From: an uncultured Nitrospirales bacterium
GTDB lineage: Bacteria; Nitrospirota; Nitrospiria; Nitrospirales; UBA8639
Direction: 5' to 3'
NCBI GenBank assembly: GCA_958295805.1
Contig: OY282373.1
Location: forward strand, 901,001 to 965,000
DNA length: 64,000 nucleotides
The translations under genes were made by a program, and so were the position numbers. Every line of letters starts with the position of its first letter. Within the stretch, counting starts at the first letter, position 1. The notes beneath the pieces were generated by a model. The model was not told the origin of the DNA. It saw nothing but the letters and a program-made list of their open reading frames with translations, and made no database searches. Below are positions 17,827 to 27,085 of the stretch, one piece after another.

Positions 17827-18512
17827 TCGGAATTACTGAATCGGTCGAGATCATGCTCTTTCCCGATCATGACCAGGACGTCTCCTTTTTCAATCATGTC
17901 ACCGGGGGACGGCGTAAAATTAAAGGTATCTTCCTTTTTTAATTGTCCCTTGATCATGCGATTCACTTGTTTTTTGATGCCGATAACGTTGAGGTGATGC
18001 AGCTCCCGAATTTTGGATTCCTCAATGCTCATGCCGGAAAACCGATCCGGAACCGTCACTTCCTCAATGCTGTACCCGGGAGCTAATTCGAGATACTCCA
18101 ACACCTTGGGGGAGACCAGCCGATGCGCGAGTCGAATCGCGGCGTCCCGTTCAGGGTAAATCATTTCAGTCACGCCCAGATTGCTCAGAATTTTTCCGTG
18201 TGTATGGGTGACGGCCTTGGCGATAATGGATTTGACTCCCATCTCGGTCAGCGTCTGGACGATGAGAATACTCGCTTCAATGTTCTCGCCGATGCTGACC
18301 ACCGCCACGTCCACGTTTTGCGTGCTGACGGCTTTCAGCGCGCGTTCATCCGTGGCGTCGCATTGGACGGCAAAGGTCGCAATGTCACTGATCGCCTGAA
18401 TTTTCGCTTCTTCCCGATCAATGGCGAGGACTTCACAGCCCTTTTCGACCAACGTTTCTGCGACGCTGTATCCGAATCGGCCCAATCCGATGACGGCAAA
18501 GAGACGAGTCAT
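17823..18512 (-). CDS. TrkA/KtrA-type potassium channel regulator (RCK domains)
   Basis: A 229-residue protein with an N-terminal Rossmann RCK_N domain (FAVIGLGRFGYSVAETLVEKG, then VLAIDREEAKIQ and VQCDATDERAL) and a C-terminal RCK_C domain (EVTVPDRFSGMSIEESKI). Such proteins bind nucleotides and gate K+ uptake systems of the Trk/Ktr type on the cytoplasmic side. No membrane KtrB/TrkH subunit is adjacent. It sits downstream of the slipin gene (36-base gap) and upstream of a coupled unknown gene. Confidence 0.9.
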   Translation of the reverse strand: MTRLFAVIGLGRFGYSVAETLVEKGCEVLAIDREEAKIQAISDIATFAVQCDATDERALKAVSTQNVDVAVVSIGENIEASILIVQTLTEMGVKSIIAKAVTHTHGKILSNLGVTEMIYPERDAAIRLAHRLVSPKVLEYLELAPGYSIEEVTVPDRFSGMSIEESKIRELHHLNVIGIKKQVNRMIKGQLKKEDTFNFTPSPGDMIEKGDVLVMIGKEHDLDRFSNSE

Positions 18513-18548
18513 GGTCTTTTCCTCTTCATGAAAGGGGGGAATTCGATC

Positions 18549-19379
18549 CTAGGACGAAGAGGATTCTCCAGATTGGGGAGCGGCGTTCGGTGGGTTTGCG
18601 TTTTTGATAAAGGGGCTTATGAGGTCAATGGGGACGGGAAACAGAATGGTTGAATTTTTTTCTCCGGCCACGTTCGTGATGGTTTCAATGTACCGTAATT
18701 GCAGTGCCGCTGGATTCTGACTCAGAATGTTGGCCGCGTCCGCAAGACGTTGGGAGGCTTGATATTCACCTTCCGCGTGGATGACTTTCGATCGTCGCTC
18801 CCGTTCGGCTTCGGCCTGCCGGGCAATCGCCCGCTGCATTTCTTGAGGGAGATCCACGTTTTTGACTTCGACGGCGGAGACTTTAATGCCCCAGGGTTCC
18901 GTGGCCTGATCGATAATCCGCTGTAAGTCGGCGTTAATTTCATCCCGCTTCGCGAGCAAGTCATCTAAGTGGCTTTGGCCTAAGACGCTCCGCAACGTCG
19001 TTTGGGCAATCATTGAGGTGGCGTAATAATAGTCTTCTACGCTCACGATCGCGTTTTCTGCTTCCACCACTCGAAAATAGATCACGGCATTGACTTTGAC
19101 CGAGACGTTATCTTTGGTGATCACGTCCTGGGGCGGGACGTCCATGGTGACGGTTCGAAGGCTGACGCGCACCAGTTTGTCGATAAACGGGATAATAATG
19201 ATGATACCGGGTCCGTTTGCTCCGATGATGCCTTTCGCCAGACGGCCCATTCGAAAAATGACGCCCCGCTCATATTCCCGGAGGATATACAAGCCTTTTG
19301 TCAACAGAACGAGGAATCCAAGCATCAGGATAAAGAGCATGGTGGAATTGAAGGGTGCGTCCATTTTATTCACTCTCAT
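18549..19379 (-). CDS. Slipin (SPFH/stomatin family) membrane protein
   Basis: A 276-residue protein with one N-terminal membrane helix ([20 protein letters not shown]) and a full SPFH domain ([44 protein letters not shown]-like text, [36 protein letters not shown]). It forms membrane microdomain oligomers. The gene overlaps the end of nfeD by 14 bases. The nfeD-slipin pairing is well known: the NfeD protease of archaea cleaves the stomatin partner. Confidence 0.93.
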   Translation of the reverse strand: MRVNKMDAPFNSTMLFILMLGFLVLLTKGLYILREYERGVIFRMGRLAKGIIGANGPGIIIIIPFIDKLVRVSLRTVTMDVPPQDVITKDNVSVKVNAVIYFRVVEAENAIVSVEDYYYATSMIAQTTLRSVLGQSHLDDLLAKRDEINADLQRIIDQATEPWGIKVSAVEVKNVDLPQEMQRAIARQAEAERERRSKVIHAEGEYQASQRLADAANILSQNPAALQLRYIETITNVAGEKNSTILFPVPIDLISPFIKNANPPNAAPQSGESSSS

Positions 19380-20733
19380 TTTGAGGGTTGACGGGTTTGA
19401 CGTGGACGGTCAGGCCATCCACGCGGGTGACTTGGATCGGCTCGCCTTTACTCACCGTGGTTGAACTGATCGCGTTCCAGATTTCTCCCTGGACGAAAAT
19501 TTTTCCATGGGGCGTCAACCTCGTTTTGGCTGATCCAATGAGCCCGATCATGCCTTCACGTCCCGTGACGGTTTGCGTCCGTAAGGCTTTGACCCCGAAG
19601 CTGAGCACAAGGAACGTAAATCCCACCGCCAAGGCAACCACGGGAAGGATAACGGACCAGGAAATCTGATAATAGGGGAAATCCTGATTGATGAGGAACA
19701 GCGACCCCAGAACCATGGCGGTCACCCCGCCGATCGCCAGCAAACCGTAACTGGTGACGGTGACTTCGAGGACCAACATGACGATGCCCAGAATAAATAA
19801 CAGCACCCCCGCGTAGTTCACGGGTAAAGATTGAAGGGAATAAAAGGCGAGAATCAAACTGATGGCTCCCACGATGCCGGGCAAGATCGCCCCGGGGCTG
19901 TAGAGTTCGGCAATCAACCCGATGGTCCCGATGGTCATGAGCACGTAGGCAATGTTGGGATCGCTGATTGCCTTCATCGCTTCGAGCCGCCAACTCATGG
20001 GAAAATCCTGAATCCGTGCGTCTTTGGTCCGAAGGGTCATGGTCTTTTCGCCAAGTGCGAGTTCCCATCCGTCGAGTTGTTGTAATAAGTCACGACGGTC
20101 TGAGGCAATCAGATCAATCAATCCGAGTTCTTTGGCTTGCGTCGAGGTGGCCGAGACACTTTTTTTCACGGCATTTTCCGCCCATTCGACGTTCCGGCCT
20201 CGTCGTTCGGCAATGGAGCGGATGTAGGCGACCGCGTCATTTTCCACCTTTTCCTTCATCACGTCGTCCATTTCTCCGCCCCCCATTGCCACGGGGTGCG
20301 CGGCCCCGATGTTGGTGCCGGGAGCCATGGCCGCCACGTGCGCCGCTAACGTGAGGAAGACCCCGGCTGATGCAGCCCGTCCCCCCGTCGGACCGACGTA
20401 GACGACAATCGGAATCTGGGAGCCCGTCATGGCCTTAATCATGGAGCGCATCGAGGTGTCCAGGCCTCCGGGCGTATCGAGTTGAAACACGAGAAATTGC
20501 GCGCTGGCTTTCTCGCTCAACGCAATGGCTTCCTGGAGATATTCCGCGGCGACGGGATTAATCACTCCTTCATAGGCGGCGGTGACCACGAGGGAAGGTT
20601 CCGCGTGAGCGTAGGCCGTAGAAAACGCAAAACACAGACCACTCAGCAAAAGAAAAAAAGGTCTTCCCCTGTTTCGCCACGTAAGAAGACGACGCGGACT
20701 CCAGAGGAAAGGAATGGTGAAAAAGACGTTCAA
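19366..20733 (-). CDS. NfeD-family membrane-bound serine protease (ClpP-like plus NfeD domain)
   Basis: A 455-residue long-form NfeD. A signal peptide ([19 protein letters not shown]) is followed by a ClpP-class protease domain with the nucleophile Ser in [20 protein letters not shown] and a Lys in the [15 protein letters not shown] helix. About four membrane helices follow ([18 protein letters not shown] and others). The soluble OB-fold NfeD domain is at the C-terminus ([22 protein letters not shown]). It is expected to cleave the neighbouring slipin. It heads the operon. Confidence 0.93.
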   Translation of the reverse strand: MNVFFTIPFLWSPRRLLTWRNRGRPFFLLLSGLCFAFSTAYAHAEPSLVVTAAYEGVINPVAAEYLQEAIALSEKASAQFLVFQLDTPGGLDTSMRSMIKAMTGSQIPIVVYVGPTGGRAASAGVFLTLAAHVAAMAPGTNIGAAHPVAMGGGEMDDVMKEKVENDAVAYIRSIAERRGRNVEWAENAVKKSVSATSTQAKELGLIDLIASDRRDLLQQLDGWELALGEKTMTLRTKDARIQDFPMSWRLEAMKAISDPNIAYVLMTIGTIGLIAELYSPGAILPGIVGAISLILAFYSLQSLPVNYAGVLLFILGIVMLVLEVTVTSYGLLAIGGVTAMVLGSLFLINQDFPYYQISWSVILPVVALAVGFTFLVLSFGVKALRTQTVTGREGMIGLIGSAKTRLTPHGKIFVQGEIWNAISSTTVSKGEPIQVTRVDGLTVHVKPVNPQNESE

Positions 20734-20879
20734 CGTGGAGGGAACCTCCTACGAAAAGAATCTTACGAGCCTCTCCGAAGACTGTCAAGAAAACTCCCGT
20801 GCGTCCAAGGGGTTGGAGCGGTTGTTCCGCAGTCCTGCCGCAGTCGGGTCAGTTGCAACGCGGACGGGAGGTTCCTAGA

Positions 20880-21749
20880 ATGCGAGCCATGCCGACGTTT
20901 CAATCAGGCCAGCGCGTCCATTTGGTGGACGGGAAAGGACGTCAGTATGCCTTGACGTTGAAGGCCGGCGATCAGTTTCAACACAGTGGGGACACGATTC
21001 CTCATGACGCCATCATCGGACGTCCCGACGGGGCCACGGTCCAGTTTTCAGGAGGAGGAAAGACCATGGTGGCCTTGAGTCCCACCTTGGCGGAATACAC
21101 CCTCAAGATGCCTCGGGGGGCGCAAGTCCTGTATCCCAAGGATATCGCCATGATTCTTATGTGGGCCGACGTGTATCCGGGCGCCTGCGTGTTTGAAGCC
21201 GGCGTCGGGTCCGCGGCCTTGACGTTGGGCTTGCTTCGGGCCGTGGGCGACCGCGGAAAAGTAGTGAGTTATGAAAAACGGGAAGATTTTGCGCGAACCG
21301 CGGTGAAGAACATTGAACGCTATTGCGGAGCGGTGGCCAATTTCCATTTATTTCACCGTGACGCTTATGAAGGTATTTCGTGGGATTTAGAGGAAGCGCC
21401 GCGATTATTTGATCGCGTGGTCCTTGATTTACCTGAACCCTGGAACGTCGTGCCCCACGTGCCGGACGTGCTCCGGTCAGGAGGCATTTACCTGAGTTTT
21501 GTGCCGACGGTTCCGCAAGTGACCCAGACGGTGGACGCGCTCCGACGGACAGACGTCTTCGGCCTGATTGAAACCTTCGAGACCCTCGTGCGTCATTGGA
21601 ACGTGGACGGGCGCAGTGTACGGCCGGATCTGCGGATGATCGCCCATTCGGGTTTCATCACCGTGGCACGGCGCATGGAACGCGGCGATGGCGCCTGGAG
21701 TCGGGACGTGGCGTCTGCGGACGAAGCGTCGGATTGTCATGGTGGCTGA
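20880..21749 (+). CDS. trmI: tRNA (adenine-N1)-methyltransferase TrmI
   Basis: About 289 residues. ATG 20880 follows a GGGAGG ribosome site. It has an N-terminal beta-rich domain and a SAM-binding Rossmann domain with FEAGVGSAALTLGLLRAVG and VVSYEKREDFA, plus LDLPEPWNVVPHV. It methylates A58 in the T-loop of tRNA (m1A58). It is divergent from nfeD. The stop lies 50 bases before the response regulator start. Confidence 0.88.
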   Translation: MRAMPTFQSGQRVHLVDGKGRQYALTLKAGDQFQHSGDTIPHDAIIGRPDGATVQFSGGGKTMVALSPTLAEYTLKMPRGAQVLYPKDIAMILMWADVYPGACVFEAGVGSAALTLGLLRAVGDRGKVVSYEKREDFARTAVKNIERYCGAVANFHLFHRDAYEGISWDLEEAPRLFDRVVLDLPEPWNVVPHVPDVLRSGGIYLSFVPTVPQVTQTVDALRRTDVFGLIETFETLVRHWNVDGRSVRPDLRMIAHSGFITVARRMERGDGAWSRDVASADEASDCHGG

Positions 21750-21799
21750 CTCCCGGTCGTTACGGGAGAACCATTGCATTTGTCGGGATTCATAAAGAC

Positions 21800-22174
21800 A
21801 TGAAAACCATTCTTATTGCGGATGATGAACCTGATCTTCGGTTGTTGCTTCAAACGACCCTGGAAGATCCGGACTATCGCATCCTGGAAGCCTCGGATGG
21901 AGAAGCGGCTTTACACCTGATCCGGCAGGAACGTCCCGACGTGGTGATTCTGGATCGGATGATGCCCAAAATGACCGGCTTCGACGTGGCCCACGCGGTT
22001 CTGGTTGATCCGGCCACACGGCACATTCCCCTGATTCTCCTGACGGCCCTGGATAAGCCCACGAATGAAGAAGGGAGCGTGCCGGACGTGTTTGCTTATC
22101 TCGTCAAACCCTTCAGTCCTCTCCAACTCCTTGAAAAAGTCCAGGAAGCACTTGCTCGGGCGCGAACGACTTAA
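21800..22174 (+). CDS. Single-domain response regulator (receiver only)
   Basis: A 124-residue receiver domain. The phosphorylation site Asp is in DVVILDRMMPKM, the acidic pair in ILIADDEPDL, the Thr in ILLTALDKPT, and the Lys in YLVKPFSP. There is no output domain. Only 13 bases separate it from the HD-GYP gene, so the two likely form a split RpfG-like module in which the receiver controls the phosphodiesterase. Confidence 0.92.
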   Translation: MKTILIADDEPDLRLLLQTTLEDPDYRILEASDGEAALHLIRQERPDVVILDRMMPKMTGFDVAHAVLVDPATRHIPLILLTALDKPTNEEGSVPDVFAYLVKPFSPLQLLEKVQEALARARTT

Positions 22175-22187
22175 TCTTGGCGCACGC

Positions 22188-23033
22188 ATGAAACTCTCCC
22201 GTGCCTCGATCCCCGACGATGATCTGAATAAGCAACTCCGTGCCGCCAAGTCACAACTGGCTCTGTATGCGAAAGACTTGAAAGCCCTCCTGTTTCGTGA
22301 ACAAAAGAAGTCTCAAAAGCTGGAAGCGGTGAATAAACAATTGCAGGCCTATGCTCAGGACCTCAAGGCCGCCTACGGCGCGGAGCAACGAAAAACGCGA
22401 GAACTCGAAAAATCCTACGCGGATACGGTCGTGCGTCTGACCCTGGCTTCCCGCTATAAAGATGAAGAGACCGGCACGCACATTCAGCGTCTGAGTCATT
22501 ACAGCAAAACCTTGGCGGTGAGTATCGGGTTCGATGAGGATGACGCCCAATTGATTTTTGACGCGGCTCCGATGCACGACGTGGGGAAGGTCGGCATTCC
22601 CGACAGGATCATGCAGAAACGTGGGCCGTTGGATGAAACGGAGTGGGCCATCGTCAAACGGCACCCGGTGTTTGGGGCCAATCTGTTAGCCGGGTCGCCG
22701 TCGTTGTTGCTCGAGACGGCTAGAGAGATTGCCCTCACGCATCATGAACGATGGGACGGCAGCGGGTATCCTCAAGGGTTAACGGGTGAGGCCATTCCCT
22801 TGGGAGGACGCATGGTCATGTTGGCGGATACCTATGACGCGCTTCGGAGCCGTCGGCCGTATAAACCGGCCTTTTCACACCAGAAGACGCGTGACATCAT
22901 CCTCAACGGCAATGATCGGACCAAGCCTCAGCATTTCGACCCGACGCTGCTTGAAGCCTTTCGAGAACTTCACGTGGAGTTTGATCGGATTTTTTCAGAA
23001 ATCAGGGAGGAGCCTTCGACGCAGGAAGAATAG
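22188..23033 (+). CDS. HD-GYP domain c-di-GMP phosphodiesterase with N-terminal coiled coil
   Basis: About 281 residues. ATG 22188 is chosen as the first start after the receiver gene. Residues 10-75 form a coiled coil (QLRAAKSQLALYAKDLKALL and repeats). The HD-GYP core has THIQRLSHYSKTLA, MHDVGKVGIPD, HHERWDGSGYPQGLTGE and MLADTYDALRSRRPYKP; all metal and GYP residues are intact. It predicts c-di-GMP hydrolysis in the cytoplasm, controlled through the adjacent receiver protein. Confidence 0.92.
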   Translation: MKLSRASIPDDDLNKQLRAAKSQLALYAKDLKALLFREQKKSQKLEAVNKQLQAYAQDLKAAYGAEQRKTRELEKSYADTVVRLTLASRYKDEETGTHIQRLSHYSKTLAVSIGFDEDDAQLIFDAAPMHDVGKVGIPDRIMQKRGPLDETEWAIVKRHPVFGANLLAGSPSLLLETAREIALTHHERWDGSGYPQGLTGEAIPLGGRMVMLADTYDALRSRRPYKPAFSHQKTRDIILNGNDRTKPQHFDPTLLEAFRELHVEFDRIFSEIREEPSTQEE

Positions 23034-23092
23034 CCTTGAGGTGCATCCGTTGCCATGACTGCAAAAGTCTCAAGCAGGGAGGCGCGATAAGG

Positions 23093-23120
23093 CACGTCCC
23101 TGCCTCCGAGCAGGGACCGC
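23093..23120. repeat. Hairpin repeat with CTCCGA loop, copy C
   Basis: Stem GTCCCTGC / GCAGGGAC (23096-23103, 23110-23117) around the loop CTCCGA. It is the same family as copies A (4180) and B (10172). It is located between the HD-GYP gene and the rhodanese gene, at the 3' ends of both. Confidence 0.65.
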
Positions 23121-23181
23121 GCAGCTACAAACGACGGGGTGAATGGCCCCTTTGAAGAGAGCAAAGCCGCTGCTCGGCCAT

Positions 23182-23601
23182 TCACTGGCCGGGGAATTCA
23201 ACCGGATACCCTGCTTCGTTCCAGGCGTCCATGCTTCCCGCGAGGTTATAGACGTAGTGATACCCCAGTTCCGCGAGGGTGTGTGCGGCGATGTTGCTCC
23301 GGTGGCCGGACTTGCAATAGACCACAATGTGGGAGTCGGGGTTGGCACCGATTTCCTTGTGCCGTTGGGCCACGTCCCGATAATCAATATTCTGGTCGGT
23401 CCCGGGAATGAATCCCGCGTCATGCTCTTCCGGGGTACGAACGTCAATCAGAAAAAACCCTTTCTGTTGAAGGGTCGGAGCTTTTTGGAGCCCTTTATTC
23501 AACTCCTGAACGGTCAAAACGTAGGATTGCTGGGCGGATAATGATCCGGTGAGCAATACGACCAGAACGGCAAAACTCATGAGGATTGCTTTCGTCTTCA
23601 T
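23182..23601 (-). CDS. Exported rhodanese-domain protein
   Basis: About 139 residues. ATG 23601 follows GGGAGG and gives a signal peptide (ILMSFAVLVVLLTGSLSA). The mature protein is a single rhodanese domain with ELNKGLQKAPTLQQKGFFLID, DVRTPEEHDAGFIPG and the active-site loop YCKSGHRSN. The catalytic Cys is present. Periplasmic single-domain rhodaneses handle sulfane sulfur or phosphatase-like chemistry; the substrate is not known here. Confidence 0.85.
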   Translation of the reverse strand: MKTKAILMSFAVLVVLLTGSLSAQQSYVLTVQELNKGLQKAPTLQQKGFFLIDVRTPEEHDAGFIPGTDQNIDYRDVAQRHKEIGANPDSHIVVYCKSGHRSNIAAHTLAELGYHYVYNLAGSMDAWNEAGYPVEFPGQ

Positions 23602-23632
23602 CACGACCTCCCTGTCGAAAAAGTGACGTGCC

Positions 23633-23665
23633 GTCATTCCCGTGAAAACGGGAATTCAGGATGAC
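23633..23665. repeat. Small palindromic repeat, GTCATTCCCG...CGGGAATTCAGG type
   Basis: GTCATTCCCGTGAAAACGGG followed by AATTCAGGATGAC. Related repeats lie at 43545-43574 and 43650-43679. It sits in the divergent gap between the rhodanese gene and the small lipoprotein gene. Confidence 0.5.
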
Positions 23666-23709
23666 ATGTTTTTGTCGCCATGACGCCCTTGTTGCCTCCC
23701 ATTCATCCT

Positions 23710-24033
23710 ATGCCGACTTTTGGAATTCGGTCAAGAGCCGGAGTGATCTTCCTTGTCCTGATGGGACTCGGCGGATGTGGCGGTGGGGTGCAGGTCATTC
23801 AGGAGAGTCCGACTTCCGGGGTCGCGACGTACGTCTACAAAGGAAAAGATGGCTACCTGTCCACGTCCAAGCGCATGGAGGCGTTTGAAAAGATTCGAGA
23901 GTTTTGTCGCGGGCCGTATCAGGTGGTACAGGAAGGCAAAACCAGAGGTCGTCAACGAGTGGTCGAAGGCATGGGTGGATCAGAAATCCTTACCGAAGCG
24001 TGGTGGGGCATTCGGTTTCACTGCAAGGAGTAA
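23710..24033 (+). CDS. Small putative lipoprotein, about 107 aa
   Basis: A hydrophobic segment ends in the lipobox MGLGGC, suggesting lipidation. The mature part includes an FCRGPYQVVQEGKT segment and ends FHCKE. Start is uncertain: ATG 23710 gives a compact signal peptide, while ATG 23680 is also in frame. No family is recognised. It is divergent from the rhodanese gene. Confidence 0.6.
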   Translation: MPTFGIRSRAGVIFLVLMGLGGCGGGVQVIQESPTSGVATYVYKGKDGYLSTSKRMEAFEKIREFCRGPYQVVQEGKTRGRQRVVEGMGGSEILTEAWWGIRFHCKE

Positions 24034-24218
24034 CCGATGGGTGTGCAGCCCCACTATGAGAAGAAGTTTCGTGCCACGCCCTGATGCGTGCGTGAACCCT
24101 TTTGAGGGAGGAGACACACGATGAAGGAGAATGACAACGGCAGGGGTTTAAGCCGTTCGTCCGAAACGCGCTGAGTGAGGGAATCAGCGGTCTGCGTGAA
24201 GCTGTGGAAAACGTCAGG

Positions 24219-25064
24219 ATGAAACACGTCAGTCCGGTCGGTATACGCGGAGTAGTGAATTTCGTCGGGTCCGTGGCGTGCTGCGCGCTCATGTTGGCAG
24301 GTTGTGGGGCTTTTGCCGCCGGAGCACCGGTCGTTGTGCGCGTAGACTCTCCGGCACTCCCCACGCCTACGGAGGCCGTCGTCCTGGCCGACTGGATCCT
24401 GCAAAGAGAAAGCGACGACTTACTGTTGGACGCAGGGCAACGACGCGAACTTGCTCGCGAGATTGATCGGGTTCTATCCCGAATTCGAGACGCGTATCCG
24501 GCGATGGCGGTCCTGACCGTACGGCAGCAATATGGGTTCGGGGAACTTATTCTCAAGCTGGAGCCGGATTTGTTCAGGGCCGTTCACGTTCTTCTTCCCG
24601 AAACGGGGCAGGTCGCCCTGCACACCGGGCATGAGGACTTTGACGCCCTCAATGCACGACTCGGTTTATCCGCCGTGGAGTTGTTTCCGTTCGTCGGTAA
24701 CGAATGCGTCTTTTATTTCGATGAGCCTTTGAACGTTGGCGAAGCCATCAGGGCATACTCAATGCTGGAAGGAATCGAATACGCTGAAGCTAATAATTTC
24801 TTGGGGGACGGGACGGATATCGACGCAGTGAAGTCACAAGGGACCTGGCACGTGGCCGTTCGACGTGCGTGGGGAGACTGCCCGTCCGGCTGCATTTTTC
24901 ATGAGATAGTTTTCTTCACCGTCAAAGGCTCCGACGTCGAACGGATTGAACGCGCGCAAGCGATGGACGTGATTCAGTTCGTTGATCTCCTCAAGAACAC
25001 GGGGTGGAGAGGGTGGCAACGGGAAATGGAAATCCCTCCCCACGCTCGAGATCTGAAGTGGTAA
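24219..25064 (+). CDS. Putative lipoprotein of unknown function, about 281 aa
   Basis: A signal segment ends in the lipobox LMLAGC. The body is about 255 residues with no known catalytic motif. One conserved-looking part is WGDCPSGCIFHEIVFFTV, a Cys pair within a beta hairpin that could bind a metal or form a disulfide. A GTG at 24204 is an alternative start. It is probably attached to the outer membrane. The next gene (pyrE) is convergent. Confidence 0.65.
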   Translation: MKHVSPVGIRGVVNFVGSVACCALMLAGCGAFAAGAPVVVRVDSPALPTPTEAVVLADWILQRESDDLLLDAGQRRELAREIDRVLSRIRDAYPAMAVLTVRQQYGFGELILKLEPDLFRAVHVLLPETGQVALHTGHEDFDALNARLGLSAVELFPFVGNECVFYFDEPLNVGEAIRAYSMLEGIEYAEANNFLGDGTDIDAVKSQGTWHVAVRRAWGDCPSGCIFHEIVFFTVKGSDVERIERAQAMDVIQFVDLLKNTGWRGWQREMEIPPHARDLKW

Positions 25065-25262
25065 AGTCGAGAGCCAAGGGTTGCCGGAGAGTCTCGGAGA
25101 AGCGATTCCGCGCTTCGCTCGGAATTGTCTGTGTTCACCGTCAACCGCGTCACGAACGTCATCCGGTTGCATCGGGCACATTCTCACTCTCTTTCCTAAG
25201 CCTCAGGGCAGATGGAAAAGGCGTTTTTGCGATTTCTGATCGTGATAGAAGACGTTTTCCCG

Positions 25263-25853
25263 TTATTGACTGGGGATGACGGGGGTCCCGGGTCGGGTGG
25301 CTTTCAGATCGTTCAAGGTTAACAGACTCATCAGTGACACCCCATGAGCTTCGACGTTCTGTTTGCCGTCCCGTTCTTGCCGGTCTACGATCACAAGGGC
25401 ATGGGAGACGCGGAGGTTTGCTTGGTCGGCAGCCCGGAGGGCTTGCAGGATAGAGCCGCCGCTCGTCAGCACGTCGTCCACGATGAGTACGCGATCATCG
25501 GCCTTGACCGCGCCTTCGATTCGTTTGGCTAATCCATGATCTTTCACTTGTTTCCGCACGACGAAGGTGCGGTAGGTTTTCCGTGGTTGAGTCGCATGGG
25601 CATAATCGGATATAGACGTGGCCAGGGGAATGGCGCCTATCTCCAGGCCTCCTACCGCGTCAATGGAGAGATCGCGGATGGCGGCGCATGCGAGCCGGGC
25701 TACGAGCCAACGGGCATCGGGATGCGCTAACAGGGCCCGGCAGTCCACGTAGTAAGGACTCGTTTCTCCGGAGGCCAGCACGAAGCCTTTGTGTGGGTCC
25801 CATTGAAAGGCCGCGTACTGATGGAACAGGGTTGCCAGTTGTGGAATGGACAT
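25263..25853 (-). CDS. pyrE: Orotate phosphoribosyltransferase
   Basis: About 196 residues. The PRPP-binding signature VLIVDDVLTSGGSILQALRA and the N-terminal GETSPYYVDCRALLA identify OPRTase, which makes OMP from orotate and PRPP in pyrimidine synthesis. An in-frame ATG at 25874 would add seven residues. It stands alone, without other pyr genes. It is convergent with the lipoprotein gene upstream. Confidence 0.9.
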   Translation of the reverse strand: MSIPQLATLFHQYAAFQWDPHKGFVLASGETSPYYVDCRALLAHPDARWLVARLACAAIRDLSIDAVGGLEIGAIPLATSISDYAHATQPRKTYRTFVVRKQVKDHGLAKRIEGAVKADDRVLIVDDVLTSGGSILQALRAADQANLRVSHALVIVDRQERDGKQNVEAHGVSLMSLLTLNDLKATRPGTPVIPSQ

Positions 25854-25874
25854 GGCACGGAGACCGATCAACAC

Positions 25875-26210
25875 GATAAGAGACTGGCAGTTCTACCATT
25901 CGATGATGAAGGATGGCAATAATGTGTAAGGGTCCACGACCATTGGCATTCGGAGAGCCGTTGGAGACGGAGTGGTCCCGGAGAGTGCTTGTATCAGCGA
26001 CGCAGGCAGGCGGGCCGCTTCACTTGGCACTGGCCAGGTCACTTTCCCCCTCACCCCTGCCCTCTCCCGCCAGGGGAGAGGGAGAAATTCTCTTCGAGGT
26101 GTTGCCGTACCTGTTAATCCGGTGCCTGCAACGACCTTCGACCAGGGGAGAGGGAGAACTTTCCTTCGAGGGGCAGGGTGGGGCTTTGCTTAGCATGACG
26201 GAGGCTGTCC
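25875..26210. other. Non-coding gap with REP-like repeats
   Basis: This gap contains a full CTCTCCC/GGGAGAGGG repeat at 26046-26084 (CCCCCTCACCCCTGCCCTCT then GGGGAGAGGGAG) and a half copy at 26132-26163. No gene is convincing; the open frames across it are low-complexity readings of the repeats. Confidence 0.55.
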
Positions 26211-27074
26211 GTGTTTAAGATAAAAAAGCGGCCGCTCAAGCCGATAAAAGAGCCGGAACTCTATAATCTCTTGGAGAATTATACCGACTTTGATCCGCCC
26301 GGGAACGTCATGGTGTGTGCCATGATCGGCGAAGAACAGATTGAGCATCATGCAAAAATTCTTGGTGAAAGCTATGAGATTCTGATTGAAGACGTGCAGC
26401 GACTTTTAACGGAAGGCGGGATCTATTCCTATCCACAAACGGCCGGCGTGGTGACACGTGGAGTGTTTGTGTGCAAGGTCGATCCGATGGGGCACGAACC
26501 CAAACAGACGTGGACGTTGGATTTGGAACAAACCGCTGAAGCCGAACAACTCGCTCGGTTTTCACGGATTTCTCTGGCCGAGGCCGCGGAACGCGTGTTT
26601 TACCGAGGGTTGCCGGAAGAATTGCGAGCACGTCTGACGCAAAAGAATCTTGGGCTGGATTACAGCAAACTAGATCGGTCGGTAGCCAAGGGTGGTGATA
26701 TCACCTATATCGACTTTCGCAAAGACTGGTCGCCCTATTTCAAACGCAAATGTTCGATGCCGGATGGTTCGATGGTCGAAACCGGCGGCGTTCAAGAATT
26801 CGCGGAATTGCACGGCATCACGGTTGCCCAGGCCCAAGCATTGATGGACCAGGGTGGCACGCTGGAACTTGAAGATGGGGTGCTGGCGTGCCAAGTGATT
26901 AATAACCAACCCACGGTGGCTCGATTTAACGGCAAACAGTACGCCAAAGCCAAAGAGCTTATGGACGCCAAAGGCCTTCACGTCATGGATGCGCTCAGTG
27001 AAATGGCATTGAGCGATCCCCTGCTGATGCGGGCGTTGAGGCGGGCCGAGCAGGAAAGTGCATCGAAATCCTAG
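26211..27074 (+). CDS. Hypothetical protein, 287 aa
   Basis: It starts with GTG 26211 (MFKIKKRPLKPIKEPELYNL). It is soluble, with no signal or membrane segment. The text is well structured and protein-like throughout: FDPPGNVMVCAMIGEEQIEH, YSYPQTAGVVTRGVFVCKVD, ITYIDFRKDWSPYFKRKC. I do not recognise a domain. It lies three bases from the next frame's GTG, so it may be cotranscribed with the SUMF1-like gene. Confidence 0.7.
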   Translation: MFKIKKRPLKPIKEPELYNLLENYTDFDPPGNVMVCAMIGEEQIEHHAKILGESYEILIEDVQRLLTEGGIYSYPQTAGVVTRGVFVCKVDPMGHEPKQTWTLDLEQTAEAEQLARFSRISLAEAAERVFYRGLPEELRARLTQKNLGLDYSKLDRSVAKGGDITYIDFRKDWSPYFKRKCSMPDGSMVETGGVQEFAELHGITVAQAQALMDQGGTLELEDGVLACQVINNQPTVARFNGKQYAKAKELMDAKGLHVMDALSEMALSDPLLMRALRRAEQESASKS

Positions 27075-27085
27075 TCGTGGAAAAT

